Both the position numbers and the translations under genes were made by a program. Positions 6,702-16,645 of a DNA stretch of 64,000 bases are shown one piece after another (within the stretch, counting starts at the first letter, position 1; each line of letters opens with the position of its first letter). The notes beneath the pieces are model-generated. The model was given only the letters and a program-made list of their open reading frames with translations. It had not been told where the DNA came from and ran no database searches. Source of the DNA: UBA5704 sp036264355 (lineage in GTDB: Bacteria > Acidobacteriota > Thermoanaerobaculia > Multivoradales > UBA5704); contig DATARD010000398.1 in the NCBI GenBank assembly GCA_036264355.1, positions 1 to 64,000 of the forward strand, written 5' to 3'.

Positions 6702-9389
6702 CTACTGGGCGATCCCCTTGTAGCGGTCGCGCAGCTCCAGTTGCCGGTGGGTCATCGGCACCTCGGCGCCGCGGATGAAGACGCGGTCCGCGGTGGTCGT
6801 CACCTCCAGCGGATCGCCGTCCCAGACCACCACGTCCGCGTCCTTGCCGGGCTCGAGCGTGCCGTAGTGATCGGCGATCCCCCAGATGCGGGCGGGAGCG
6901 GTGGTCAGCGTCTCCAGGGCGGCCTGCCAGGGCAGGCCGTAGGCGACGGCGTTGCCGGCGGCCTGTTTGAGGTCGCGGGCGTTGCGCGCGTCGCCGCTCT
7001 TCAGCGCGACGGTCACCCCGGCGGCGTGCAGGCGTGCCGCGTTCTCCAGCGTCGCTCCCAGCCGGTCGAAGCTGTCGGGCAGGTTGTTGTTGATCTGCAG
7101 CAGCACCGGCACCTTGGCCGCGGCGATCTTCTGCGCCACCATCCAGCCTTCGCTCGCGTCGGAGAGGATCAGGTTGAGCTGGAATTCCTTCGCCAACCGC
7201 AAGGCGGCCTCGATGTCCGTCGCGCGGTCGACCGCGATGACTAGCGGGATCTCGCGGCGCACCACCGGTTGCAGGGCTTCGAGGTCGAGGCGCGACAGGG
7301 CGTACGACCGGCGGTCGCCGTGCTCGAACGCGGCGCGGTTGGCGCCGTAGTCGAGCGCGTCCTGGAGCGCTTCGCGCAGGCGGAGCAGGGCGCCGGCCCG
7401 CGAGCCGCCGGAGAGCCTCGCGGCGGACTCGCCGAGCTCGGCGAACATGGCGACCCGCGGCCGGACCACGAAATCCGATTCCCCCGGGCTTCCCGCTCCG
7501 AGGTCGATCACCGCGCCGCGGCCGGCGAGCAGGCTCTTGCCGACGCTCGGCGCCACCACGGCGCGCGTGATGCCGTTGACGCGGCTGATCGGGATCACCG
7601 GCGACCAGGCGTTGAGCACGTCGAGGATGTCGTTGGCCGCGGTGATCCGGTCGTCGCTCACCGTGGTGTCGACCGTGCCGGAGGCGGAGTCCACGTCGGC
7701 GATGCTGAGATTGCTCTGCGAGTCGAACAGGCCGGGGGTGACCACCTTGCCGGTCGCGTCGATCCGCCGCGCCCCGGCCGGGATGGCGACGTCCTTGCCG
7801 ACCGCGCGGATGCGGCCGTTCTCGATCAGCACGGTGGCGTTGTCGAGGGTTCCCGCCGCGCCGAGGGTGTGCACGGTGCCGCCGGTGATGGCGATGATGG
7901 AGCCGGTGGAGCTTGTGGCGGCGCCGGAATCGGCGGCCGGCGCCGTCTGGGCGGCCGCGGCCGGAGCCCCTTCATGCGATGGGTGCGGTGGGGCCGGAGG
8001 CAGCGGTGCCGAAGGCGTCTCGCGCACCGTGCCGAGCTCGAAGTCGGTGCGCCAGGCGTGCGCCGGATCGTCCGCGTCGTGCAGCAGGACGCCGTCGACG
8101 TAGACCTTCTCCGCCCGGCTGTAGACGCTGAACGGGTTGCCGGTCCAGAGCACCACGTCGGCCATCTTCCCGACCTCCAGGGAGCCGGTCTGCCGGTCGA
8201 CGCCGATCGCCTTCGCCGGATTGATCGTCACCCAGCGGATGGCGTCCTCGGGGCGGAGATTGAAACCCAGCCGGTTGCCGGCGGCCATCGCCTTGGCGGC
8301 TTCCTGGTTCAGCCGCTGGATCGTCTGGGCGGAGTCGGAGTGCACCACGGCGCAGCCGTTCTTCGCATGATCCACCAGGGCGATGTTCTCGCGGATGCCG
8401 TCGAGCGCTTCCATCTTGAATCCCCAGCCCTCGGCCCACATGGCGGCGCAGATGTTGTTCTCCGCCAGAACGTCGGCGATCTTGTAGGCCTCGGTGGCGT
8501 GGTGGAAGGCGGCGATCTTGTAGCCGAACTCCTTCGCCATGTCGATCATGTTGAGCATCTCGTCGGCGCGGTAGCAGTGGTTCTCCACCAGGATCTCGCC
8601 GCGCAGCACGCCGACCAGCGTCTCCATCTCGAGATCCCGGTCGGGCTCGCTGGCCTCCTTGCCCGCCGCGAGCTTCTGCCGGTAGGCGTCCCACTTCTTT
8701 TCATAATCGCGCGCCTTGATCCACGCCTCGCGGGTCACCGCGATGTTGCCCATGCGGGTGAATGGGGAGCGCCCCTTGGCGCCATAGACCCGCTTCGGGT
8801 TCTCGCCGCAGGCCATCTTGAGCACCCAGGGCGCGCCCGGGAAGCGCATGTCCATGGCCGAGCGGCCGGGCACCGTCTTCACCGTCACGCCGCGTCCGCC
8901 GATCAGGTTGGCGGAGCCGGGGAGGATGAGTTGCGAGGTCACGCCGCCTGCCAGGGCGAGCGGGAACTGCGGGTCCTGCGGCCAGATCGAGTGCAGCGCC
9001 CACATGTCGGCGGTGATCGGATCGGTGATCTCGTTGCCGTCCGAGTTGCCCGGTACCTCCGGCGACGGATAGACGCCGAGATGGGAGTGGGCGTCGATCA
9101 GCCCCGGCGTCACCCACTTGCCTTTGGCGTCGACGGTGACCGCGCCGGCCGGCGCCTGGAGACCGTGGCCGACCCCCGCGATCTTGCCGTCGCGCAGCAG
9201 CACCGAGCCGTCCTCGATGCGGTCGCCGGCGGCGGTGAGGACGGTGGCGTGGGTGATGAGCACCGGCGGCGCGGGCCGCGGCTTATAGGTGGACGGGTAG
9301 GGGTCCGCCGGTGGCGCGGCGGCGGCGGCTGCGACGGCGGAAGAGAAGAGAACGAGGAACAGGGATCGGGCGTACTGTGGGTGCCGCAT
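6702..9389 (-). CDS. Exported tandem amidohydrolase with a degenerate second domain
   Basis: The protein has 895 residues. A signal peptide (residues 1-25, ending AVAAAAAAPPA) is followed by two amidohydrolase modules of the imidazolonepropionase-like type. The first (about 40-450) has the metal motif GLIDAHSHLG (His101, His103), the later NHCYRADEM and AFHHATEA histidines and the VVHSDS aspartate, so it looks active. The second (about 480-890) has a good composite-domain frame (GGTVHTLGAAGTLDNATVLI, and KDADVVVWDGDPLEV at the end) but GLFDSQSNLS where HxH should be, so it has probably lost the metal site. Length is about twice the usual single enzyme. The substrate is unknown; related proteins act on cyclic amides or dipeptides. 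Confidence 0.85.
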   Translation of the reverse strand: MRHPQYARSLFLVLFSSAVAAAAAAPPADPYPSTYKPRPAPPVLITHATVLTAAGDRIEDGSVLLRDGKIAGVGHGLQAPAGAVTVDAKGKWVTPGLIDAHSHLGVYPSPEVPGNSDGNEITDPITADMWALHSIWPQDPQFPLALAGGVTSQLILPGSANLIGGRGVTVKTVPGRSAMDMRFPGAPWVLKMACGENPKRVYGAKGRSPFTRMGNIAVTREAWIKARDYEKKWDAYRQKLAAGKEASEPDRDLEMETLVGVLRGEILVENHCYRADEMLNMIDMAKEFGYKIAAFHHATEAYKIADVLAENNICAAMWAEGWGFKMEALDGIRENIALVDHAKNGCAVVHSDSAQTIQRLNQEAAKAMAAGNRLGFNLRPEDAIRWVTINPAKAIGVDRQTGSLEVGKMADVVLWTGNPFSVYSRAEKVYVDGVLLHDADDPAHAWRTDFELGTVRETPSAPLPPAPPHPSHEGAPAAAAQTAPAADSGAATSSTGSIIAITGGTVHTLGAAGTLDNATVLIENGRIRAVGKDVAIPAGARRIDATGKVVTPGLFDSQSNLSIADVDSASGTVDTTVSDDRITAANDILDVLNAWSPVIPISRVNGITRAVVAPSVGKSLLAGRGAVIDLGAGSPGESDFVVRPRVAMFAELGESAARLSGGSRAGALLRLREALQDALDYGANRAAFEHGDRRSYALSRLDLEALQPVVRREIPLVIAVDRATDIEAALRLAKEFQLNLILSDASEGWMVAQKIAAAKVPVLLQINNNLPDSFDRLGATLENAARLHAAGVTVALKSGDARNARDLKQAAGNAVAYGLPWQAALETLTTAPARIWGIADHYGTLEPGKDADVVVWDGDPLEVTTTADRVFIRGAEVPMTHRQLELRDRYKGIAQ

Positions 9390-9442
9390 GGTGGACAGAT
9401 TCCTCCCGGGCAGAAAGAAAACCGGGGGATCGTAGCACGGGC

Positions 9443-10660
9443 TTACACGCGGGGGAGCGGATCGGTGGCCGGAGAGGGCGTGGTGCGGCGCCCGGCGCGG
9501 CGCTCATACATGGCGGCGTCGGCGAGCGCGATCGCCTCCTGAATGGTGGTCCGGCCGCCGAACTCGGCGATCCCCCAGGAGAGCTGGAGCGTCCTCTCCT
9601 CCTGCTCCGGCTGGATGCGGAACGCAACGCCCCGTTCGAGAGAGCGGAAGCGCTCCTCCGCTTTCGGCCTCTCCAGGGCGGGGAGGAGCACCAGGAACTC
9701 GTCGCCGCCCCAGCGGAAGAGGAGGTCCTCGGCGCGGATGAGGCCGCGGATCGCCCGCGCCGCCGCCTGGATGGCGGCGTCGCCCAGCGGATGGCCGCCG
9801 CTGTCGTTGATCGCCTTGAGGTGATCGAGGTCCACCATGATCACCGTGCCGCGCCCGCGCCGCATGGTCGGATCCATCCCTTCGCCTTTGAGGATCGACT
9901 GGAAGGCATGGCGGTTGAGCGTCTCGGTGAGCGGATCGAGCCGCGACTGCCGTTCGATCTGGTCGCGCGCCCGCCGCACCTCGGTCAGCGCCTCGGTCAG
10001 CTCGCGCCGGGCCTCCTCGGAGACGACGAAGACCATGCCGAAAGCGAGCAGGAGCTGGCCGAAGAGGTCGGCCAGCGACGAGTAGCTGAGCCAGGGGAAG
10101 CGGTACGGGTGCTCCACCAGGTAGAACAGCGGCACGTAGGCGATGAAGAGCAGGGAGAGGAAGACGAGCGCCGCCTGCATCAGCCGGAAGCCGACCGTGC
10201 GATGGGGAGCGGAGACCGGCCGCAACAGGGCCAGGGTGGTGACGAAGCCGGCCGCCATGACCGCCGCCTGCAGCGCGAAGAGCCGGTTGAAGCTGGCGAA
10301 GAACGGCACCCCGGAGGCGGCGATCAGCAGCGATCCCGGCAGGGCGGGGAGGAACCGGCGCAGCGGCACCGTGTGGCCGGTGGCGAGCTCCCGGCAGCCG
10401 GCGAGCAGGAAGAAGAGGAACACCCACTCCGCCGCCAGGTAGATCCCCCACAGGCTGTGCGCCGGCCAGGAGATCGACAGGCGCACCGCGCCGACCGCGA
10501 GGAGCAGCGACCACCAGGCGATCGACCAGTGTTTCAGATAGACCCACGGAAAGAGCCGGGCGAGATAGGTGAACGTCAGCGCGAGCAGCAGCAGGCAGAC
10601 GACGTGCGCCGTCACGGCGACCTGGGAAACGAGGAGAGAGGCGGCGTCCACGGTTTGCAC
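9443..10660 (-). CDS. Membrane diguanylate cyclase (GGDEF)
   Basis: The protein has 405 residues. The first ~210 are hydrophobic, with six to seven membrane segments (for example AHVVCLLLLALTFTYLARL and AEWVFLFFLLAGCREL), then a short coiled linker (residues 205-230, EEARRELTEALTEVRRARDQ). The GGDEF domain (about 235-390) has DPLTETLNRHAF, DLDHLKAINDSGGHPLGD and an intact RWGGDEFLVLLP active site, so it should make cyclic di-GMP. No RxxD inhibitory site is obvious before the motif. The start is GTG (10660; another GTG at 10651). It diverges from the E1 gene with 46 bp between the starts, so both promoters must be compact. Confidence 0.9.
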   Translation of the reverse strand: MQTVDAASLLVSQVAVTAHVVCLLLLALTFTYLARLFPWVYLKHWSIAWWSLLLAVGAVRLSISWPAHSLWGIYLAAEWVFLFFLLAGCRELATGHTVPLRRFLPALPGSLLIAASGVPFFASFNRLFALQAAVMAAGFVTTLALLRPVSAPHRTVGFRLMQAALVFLSLLFIAYVPLFYLVEHPYRFPWLSYSSLADLFGQLLLAFGMVFVVSEEARRELTEALTEVRRARDQIERQSRLDPLTETLNRHAFQSILKGEGMDPTMRRGRGTVIMVDLDHLKAINDSGGHPLGDAAIQAAARAIRGLIRAEDLLFRWGGDEFLVLLPALERPKAEERFRSLERGVAFRIQPEQEERTLQLSWGIAEFGGRTTIQEAIALADAAMYERRAGRRTTPSPATDPLPRV

Positions 10661-10706
10661 TATCTTAGCCCGCGTTCAGCGTCCCGGCTTCTGCTAGCAT
10701 TCCTCC

Positions 10707-13175
10707 ATGACCTTTTCCCTGATGGATCGGGGCCCCTTTCCGGCCGACCGGTCCGGCGCCAGTCCCGAGCAGTTCACCAAGGAGAGCATCCTCCGCGACT
10801 ACCGCATCGCGTTCGAGAGCCGCGAGGCGAGCCTGGTGGGGGAGAAGCAGGTGTTCACCGGCAAGGCCAAGTTCGGCATCTTCGGCAGCGGCAAGGAAGT
10901 TCCCCAGGTCGCCCTGGCTCGCGCCTTCCGCGCCGGTGACTTCCGCTCCGGCTACTACCGCGACCAGACCCTGATGCTCGCGCTCGGCCTGCTCACGCTC
11001 GATGAGTTTTTCGCCCAGCTCTATGCGACGCCCGATCTCGCCCTCGATCCGTCGTCGGCGGGGCGGTCGATGACGGCGCACTTCGCGACCCACCTGCTCA
11101 ACCCCGACGGCAGCTTCCGCGCCCTCGCCGATCTGGTGAGCTCGGCGTCCGACGTGTCGCCGACCGGCGCGCAGATGCCGCGCCTGGTGGGGCTGGCCTA
11201 TGCCTCGCGCCTCTACCGCGAGCTCCCCGAGCTCGCCCGGTTTTCCCAATTCTCCCATCACGGCGACGAGATCGCCTTCGGCACGATCGGCAACGCGAGC
11301 TGCGCCGAGGGGATGTTCTGGGAGGCGGTCAACGCCGCCGGCGTCCTGCAAGTCCCCATGCTGCTGTCGATCTGGGACGACGGCTACGGCATCTCGGTGC
11401 CCAACGAGCTGCAGATCGCCAAGGGCGACCTGTCGGCCGTCCTCGCCGGTTTCCGCCGCGCGCCGGGGAGCCGCCAGGGGTGCGACCTCTACACCGTGCA
11501 GGGCTGGGACTACGCCGGCCTCTGCGAGACCTATTTGAACGCGGCGCAGATCGTGCGCCGGGAGCAGGTGCCGGCGATCGTCCACGTCACCGAGCTGACC
11601 CAGCCGCAGGGCCACTCGACCTCCGGCAGCCACCGGCGCTACAAGTCGGCGGAGCGCCTCGCCTGGGAAGAGGAATGCGACGGCCTGCGCAAGATGCGGC
11701 AGTGGATCCTGGAGCAGGGAATCGCCACCGCGGCCGAGCTGGAGGCGCTGGAGAAAGAGGCGATCCCGCGTGTCCGTGACGCCCAGGAGCGCGCCTGGCG
11801 GGCCTTCGCCGGTCCGGTCGAGGAGGAGCGGTCGTTCGTCCTCGCGGTCACCGAAGAGCTCGCCCGCACCGCCGCCCGGCCCGAGCAGCGCGCCGAGGTG
11901 GAGGCGGTGCGCCAGGAGCTCAGGAAGGTGCAGGCGCCGCAGCGGCGCGACGTCATGGCGGCGCTCCACGCCTCGCTGGCGGCGACCTGCTCCCCCGGCT
12001 CCGGCATCGAGGAGCTGCCCGCCGCCCGCCGGCTGATCGAGTGGAAACGCGAGCAGGACCGCCTGAACGCCGACCGCTACAACTCCGACCTCTACAGCAC
12101 GACGCCCGAGGCGGCGCTCCACATCCCCGAGGTGAAGGCGGTCTACGCCCCCGGCGCGCCGGAGAAGAACGGCTTCGAGATCCTCAACCTCTGCTTTGAT
12201 CATGCGCTCCGCCGGTTTCCCAACCTGATCGCCCTCGGCGAGGACGTCGGCCAGATCGGCGACGTCAACCAGGGCTTTGCCGGCCTCCAGGCCAAGTATG
12301 GGCCGCTGCGCGTCAGCGACACCGGCATCCGCGAGGCCACCATCATGGGGCAGGCCATCGGCATGGCCCTCCGGGGTCTGCGCCCGATCGCCGAGATCCA
12401 ATATCTGGACTACATGCTCTACGCATTGCAGATCCTTTCCGACGACCTGGCGAGCCTGCGTTACCGCACCAAGGGACGGCAGAAGGCGCCGGTCATCGTG
12501 CGCACCCGCGGCCACCGGCTGGAGGGGATCTGGCACTCCGGCTCGCCGATGGCGGGCATCATCCACTTAGTGCGCGGACTGTACGTTTGCGTGCCGCGGA
12601 ACATGACGCAGGCGGCGGGTTTCTACAACCTGCTGCTGCGCGCGGACGATCCGGCGATCGTGGTGGAGGTGCTGAACGGCTATCGCCTGAAGGAGAAGCT
12701 GCCGTCGAACCTCGGCGACTTCACCGTGCCGCTCGGCGTGCCGGAGGTGCTGCGCGAGGGGAAGGACGTCACCGTGGTGACCTACGGCGCCTGCTGCCGC
12801 ATCGCGCTCGAAGCCGCCGAAAAGCTGGCCCGCTGCGGCATCGAGGCCGAGGTGGTCGACGTGCAGACCCTGCTGCCGTTCGACCGCCACGCCCGCATCG
12901 CCGAGTCGCTCAGGAAGACCAACCGCGTCCTCTTCCTCGACGAGGACGTCCCCGGCGGCGCCAGCGCGTTCATGTTCCAGCAGGTGCTCGAAGTCCAGGG
13001 CGGCTACGCCTGGCTGGACGGCGCGCCGCGCACTCTCGCCGCCAAGGAGCACCGCCCCGCTTACGGCTCCGACGGCGACTACTGGTCGAAGCCGAACCGC
13101 GAGACGGTCTTCGAGGCCGTCTACGAGATGATGCACGAGGCGAAGCCGGCGAAATTTCCGATTTTTTGGAAGTAG
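10707..13175 (+). CDS. 2-oxoacid dehydrogenase E1, fused alpha and beta subunits
   Basis: The protein has 822 residues and joins the two E1 subunits that are usually separate. The alpha part (about 20-460) has the thiamine diphosphate region at HGDEIAFGTIGNASCAEG and SIWDDGYGIS; the usual GDG is GNA here and the usual NNxYAIS is DDGYGIS, a variant I associate with branched-chain or pyruvate E1 fusions of other phyla. The beta part (about 480-810) has the glutamate region EDVGQIGDVNQGFAGLQ and TVVTYGACCRIALEAA. It should decarboxylate a 2-oxoacid and acylate an E2 lipoyl domain, but no E2 or E3 gene is visible. The choice between branched-chain and pyruvate substrate is open. Confidence 0.9.
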   Translation: MTFSLMDRGPFPADRSGASPEQFTKESILRDYRIAFESREASLVGEKQVFTGKAKFGIFGSGKEVPQVALARAFRAGDFRSGYYRDQTLMLALGLLTLDEFFAQLYATPDLALDPSSAGRSMTAHFATHLLNPDGSFRALADLVSSASDVSPTGAQMPRLVGLAYASRLYRELPELARFSQFSHHGDEIAFGTIGNASCAEGMFWEAVNAAGVLQVPMLLSIWDDGYGISVPNELQIAKGDLSAVLAGFRRAPGSRQGCDLYTVQGWDYAGLCETYLNAAQIVRREQVPAIVHVTELTQPQGHSTSGSHRRYKSAERLAWEEECDGLRKMRQWILEQGIATAAELEALEKEAIPRVRDAQERAWRAFAGPVEEERSFVLAVTEELARTAARPEQRAEVEAVRQELRKVQAPQRRDVMAALHASLAATCSPGSGIEELPAARRLIEWKREQDRLNADRYNSDLYSTTPEAALHIPEVKAVYAPGAPEKNGFEILNLCFDHALRRFPNLIALGEDVGQIGDVNQGFAGLQAKYGPLRVSDTGIREATIMGQAIGMALRGLRPIAEIQYLDYMLYALQILSDDLASLRYRTKGRQKAPVIVRTRGHRLEGIWHSGSPMAGIIHLVRGLYVCVPRNMTQAAGFYNLLLRADDPAIVVEVLNGYRLKEKLPSNLGDFTVPLGVPEVLREGKDVTVVTYGACCRIALEAAEKLARCGIEAEVVDVQTLLPFDRHARIAESLRKTNRVLFLDEDVPGGASAFMFQQVLEVQGGYAWLDGAPRTLAAKEHRPAYGSDGDYWSKPNRETVFEAVYEMMHEAKPAKFPIFWK

Positions 13176-13194
13176 GTGATCGAGGAGACTTCCC

Positions 13195-14628
13195 ATGGCG
13201 CTCAAGCCCCTCGTTTTCGTCCCCGGCCTGCCCGGCACCGAGATGCGTGACGCGGCGACCGGCGTTCAGCTCTTCCCCAACATCTTCAGCCTGACCAGCA
13301 CGACCATGCGGCCCAAGCTGCTGGCGCAGCTCTCCGGACCCGACGATCCGGACGCCGACGATGGCGTGCTCGCGGGAGCGCCGATCCGCAGCGTGATCGA
13401 CAGCGCGCTGATCCGCAGCTCCTTCATCGATTTCAGCGGCACCTTGAAGCAGGCGGACAGCCTCTACGATCTGCTGATCGGCCTCGGCTATGCCATCACC
13501 GACGATTCGTTCGGCGACCGCTTCCGGCCGGTCGGCTGGGATTGGCGGCGGCCGGTCGACCAGGCTCGCGTGCAGCGCAACGTCACCGCCGCGATCACCG
13601 ACCTGCAGAGGACGACCGGTGCCAAGGTGACGGTGATCGCGCACTCGACGGGCGGGCTCGTAATGCGCTCCCTGCTCCAGAAGCAGCCGGATCTGGCCGA
13701 CCGGATCGAGCGGCTGATCGCCATCGGCGTGCCGTGGGCCGGAACGCTGCAATCCCTCCCGCCGCTGGCGGCCCTCTCCGGTTTCGGACCGCTCACCGCG
13801 GAGGAGACGCAGCGCGTGCTGGGCCGCTCCTGGGCTGCTTTCGACCTGCTCCCCCCTGATCCGGCGAAGACGGACATGACGGACGGGGAAGGCCCGCTGG
13901 GTTTCTTCACCGACGCGCACGGGCCGGCGAGCCCGCTGGTCAGCACCGGATGGATTCCGCCCGGGCAGGGCTTCGACGCTCTCCGTCAGCGCGCGGCGAG
14001 CGCCGACCAGCGCCTGGGGAGGCGGGACCGGAAGCTGTCTCCCGCGGCGCTGGAGGTGGTCAACATCGCCGGCTGGGGTGCTTCCACCTTGACTGGCTTC
14101 CGCCTGGACGCCGGGGGCGGGCTCACCCCGTCGAGCAGCGAAGAAGGGGACGGCACCATTCCGCGCCGTTCCGTGGCCTGGTTGCAGGGAGACCGGCTCA
14201 CGACCTTCCTGGTTCCCATCGGGCACACCCCGCTCAGCCAGATCACGGACGTCCACATCACCCTCTGGGAGAATCCGGCGGTCCGCGATCTCCTGGGCGC
14301 CTTGCTCGCCGGCCATTCCCGTCCGCCCTACGTGTACGCCGCCGCCGATCCCGACGACGCGGTCAACGTCTTCGGAGACGCCATCCGCGTCCGCGCCGTG
14401 GCGCTCGACGAGCGCGGCAAGGCATTGCCCGGCGCCACGCTGGATGCCGCCGGGCTCCGCCTCAGTCTCGGCGCCGATGGCCGCGGCACCCTGCCCGTCC
14501 CCCGTGCGCGAATCACCCAGCAGGTGACCGGCGACCTGTTTCGCCTGCCGGTCCAGTTCCACTGGCAAGGCCCCGGCGGTCCGCAGAGCAGCGCGCCGCA
14601 GGTGCTGCAGGTTCGGAAGACGGGATAG
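13195..14628 (+). CDS. LCAT-like alpha/beta hydrolase or acyltransferase
   Basis: The protein has 477 residues. It starts like lecithin:cholesterol acyltransferase-type lipases (PLVFVPGLPGTEMRDAATG, oxyanion region) and has the nucleophile elbow VIAHSTGGLVMRSL with Ser151. A later DGTIPRRSVAWL and a HTPLSQI segment could give the catalytic Asp and His (about residues 317 and 343). The last ~110 residues form a beta-rich extra domain (VYAAADPDDAVNVFGD onward, with VRAVALDERGKALPGATL) that looks like a Big/carboxypeptidase-like fold. There is no signal peptide. It follows the E1 gene by 19 bp and meets the RNase gene tail to tail with one base between. Confidence 0.8.
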   Translation: MALKPLVFVPGLPGTEMRDAATGVQLFPNIFSLTSTTMRPKLLAQLSGPDDPDADDGVLAGAPIRSVIDSALIRSSFIDFSGTLKQADSLYDLLIGLGYAITDDSFGDRFRPVGWDWRRPVDQARVQRNVTAAITDLQRTTGAKVTVIAHSTGGLVMRSLLQKQPDLADRIERLIAIGVPWAGTLQSLPPLAALSGFGPLTAEETQRVLGRSWAAFDLLPPDPAKTDMTDGEGPLGFFTDAHGPASPLVSTGWIPPGQGFDALRQRAASADQRLGRRDRKLSPAALEVVNIAGWGASTLTGFRLDAGGGLTPSSSEEGDGTIPRRSVAWLQGDRLTTFLVPIGHTPLSQITDVHITLWENPAVRDLLGALLAGHSRPPYVYAAADPDDAVNVFGDAIRVRAVALDERGKALPGATLDAAGLRLSLGADGRGTLPVPRARITQQVTGDLFRLPVQFHWQGPGGPQSSAPQVLQVRKTG

Positions 14629-14629
14629 G

Positions 14630-16645
14630 TTACTCCCCGCCCCCGCCCTGCGGCGCTTTCGCGCCGCCACCGCCCCCACCGCCGCGCCGCCGTCTCCTGC
14701 GGCGTCCGCGCCGGATCGGTCCGGAGCCGCCGGCGGCCGGTTCCGCTCCCGCCTCGGCCGGCTCGAAGTCGTCGTCGTCATCGGCTCCCTCGGGCTCGCC
14801 GAAGGGTAGCGGGGCGAAGGTCTCGTCCCCGGCGGCTTCGGCGGCGAAGTCGTCGTGATCGGCGTGGCCGGCGTGCTCCTCGTGGGCCGGAGCCGCGTCG
14901 GCGGGGTGAGCGTCGGAGGCGTGGGTGTCGCCGCCGTTGGCTCCGCCCTTCTTCCGTTTCCGTCCGCCGCGGCGGCGCTTGCGGCGCCTCGCCTCGGCGG
15001 CGGTCTCGCCGGCTGTTTCGCCGGCCGGGCCGGCTTCGGCGGTGCGCTCCGTGATCGTCTCTTCCTCGTCGTCCTCGTCCTCGAGGTCGGGCTCGGGGAG
15101 GGCGAGGTCCCAGGGCCGCAGGGTCGGCAGGACGCCCTTCTGGGCCTTCTGCGCGCGCGGCTTCGGCGGCGGACCTTCGCGGCGGACCCATTCGATCTCC
15201 TCCTCCGGACGGTGGAGACCCGGAGCCGCGATAATCTTGATGCAAATGTCGAACTCTTCCTCCAGCGCGGCCAGCTCACGCCGCCGGCTGTTCTGCATCG
15301 CGTCGGCGAGCTCCGGATGGAGGCCGATCTTGACCCCCTGGATCGAGCCCGTGGCGGCGCGCGCCTCGATGCGGCGGAGAAGGTTCAGCGTCACCATCTC
15401 TTCGCTGGCCAGGCGGCCGGTGCCGGCGCAAGTGGGGCAGGGACGGTGAGTGCGGAGCTGGATCGCCTGCTGGATGCGCTGGCGGTTGATTTCCAGGAGA
15501 CCGTTCGGGCTGATCCGGCCCACCGTCGCCCGCGCCTTGTCGACCTTGAGGGCGTCCTTGAGCGTCTTCTCGACCTTGCGCTGGCTTTTCGAGGCGCGCA
15601 TGTCGATGAAGTCCACCACCACCAGGCCGCCGATGTCGCGCAGGCGGAGCTGGCGGGCCACCTCGTCGGCCGCTTCGAGATTGGTGTGCAGCGCCGTCTC
15701 CTCCTGCGTCGCGGCGCGGGTCGAGCGGCCCGAGTTGACGTCGATCGCGGTGAGCGCCTCGGTGGCGTCGATGACGATCGAGCCGCCGCTCGCCAGCTCG
15801 ACGCGGCGGTCGAAGATGTTCTCGATCTGCGGCTCGATGTCGTAGCGGCTGAACAGGGGGATGCGCTCGGCGTAACGGATGAGACGCGTCTTCGAGCGCG
15901 GCATGAAGGCCTGCATGTAGGCCTCGGCCTTCGAGAACGCCTCGTCGTCGTCGATCAGCACCTCTTCGATGCTGGTGTCGAGATAGTCGCGCAGCGCCTG
16001 GAGGATCAGGTCCTGGTCGGTGTACAGGAGGCGGCTCCCCTTGCCGGTGACGGCGGCCGTCTGGACGCGTTTCCAGAGGCGGAGGAGGGCGGAGAGATCT
16101 TTGGCCAGGGTCGCCTTGGTCTGTTCGAGCGCGTTGGTGCGGAGAATGACGCCGCACCCGTCCGGCAGCTCGAAACCGTGGGCGATCACCTTGAGCTTCT
16201 TGCGCGTGTCCTCGTCCTCGACCTTGCGCGACACCCCGCGGGTGCTGTCGAAGGGAGTGAGAACCAGGTAACGGCCGGCGAGGCTCAGGCCGGTGGTGAG
16301 GGCGGCGCCTTTCTGTCCGATGGCGTCCTTGGCGACCTGCACCACGATGGGCTTGCCCTTCTCGAGCACGTCGTCGATCCGGGGGTGCCCGCCCTTGGGC
16401 TCCCGGTAGTAGGCCTCGGGGACCACGTCCTGGATCGCCAGGAAGCCGTGCCGTTCGGCTCCGTAGTCGATGAAGGCGGCGTTCAGGCTGGGCTGAATGT
16501 TGGCGATGTTGCCACGGTAGATGTTGCCGCGGGTGACCCCCGATTCGGCGACGTCCACCTTGTAGCTCTCCAGGGTCTTGCCGTGGATGATGGCGATGCG
16601 CAGCTCTTCCGGACGCTGTGCGTTGATCAGCATTCTGCGAGTCAT
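14630..16645 (-). CDS. Ribonuclease E/G family
   Basis: The protein has 671 residues. The S1 RNA-binding part is at about 35-125 (GNIYRGNIANIQPSLNAAFIDYG), the 5' sensor and RNase H-like regions follow, and the catalytic aspartates lie in TAIDVNSGRST and VVVDFIDMR. The zinc link is CPTCAGTGR (about residue 403), as in RNase E/G. The tail (about 500-671) is low complexity: acidic stretches, Arg/Lys blocks (RRRKRRRGGRKRKKGG), a His-rich Ala segment and Gly runs. That tail may hold a degradosome-like scaffold or bind RNA, as in RNase E. The enzyme trims rRNA and starts mRNA decay. The start is well set, MTRRMLINAQRPEELRIAI. Confidence 0.93.
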   Translation of the reverse strand: MTRRMLINAQRPEELRIAIIHGKTLESYKVDVAESGVTRGNIYRGNIANIQPSLNAAFIDYGAERHGFLAIQDVVPEAYYREPKGGHPRIDDVLEKGKPIVVQVAKDAIGQKGAALTTGLSLAGRYLVLTPFDSTRGVSRKVEDEDTRKKLKVIAHGFELPDGCGVILRTNALEQTKATLAKDLSALLRLWKRVQTAAVTGKGSRLLYTDQDLILQALRDYLDTSIEEVLIDDDEAFSKAEAYMQAFMPRSKTRLIRYAERIPLFSRYDIEPQIENIFDRRVELASGGSIVIDATEALTAIDVNSGRSTRAATQEETALHTNLEAADEVARQLRLRDIGGLVVVDFIDMRASKSQRKVEKTLKDALKVDKARATVGRISPNGLLEINRQRIQQAIQLRTHRPCPTCAGTGRLASEEMVTLNLLRRIEARAATGSIQGVKIGLHPELADAMQNSRRRELAALEEEFDICIKIIAAPGLHRPEEEIEWVRREGPPPKPRAQKAQKGVLPTLRPWDLALPEPDLEDEDDEEETITERTAEAGPAGETAGETAAEARRRKRRRGGRKRKKGGANGGDTHASDAHPADAAPAHEEHAGHADHDDFAAEAAGDETFAPLPFGEPEGADDDDDFEPAEAGAEPAAGGSGPIRRGRRRRRRRGGGGGGGAKAPQGGGGE

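Noticed and set aside
13198..15279. Long minus-strand frame opposite the lipase and the RNase tail
   Set aside because: It has no protein pattern and depends on high GC at third positions; the RNase and lipase frames are the real ones.
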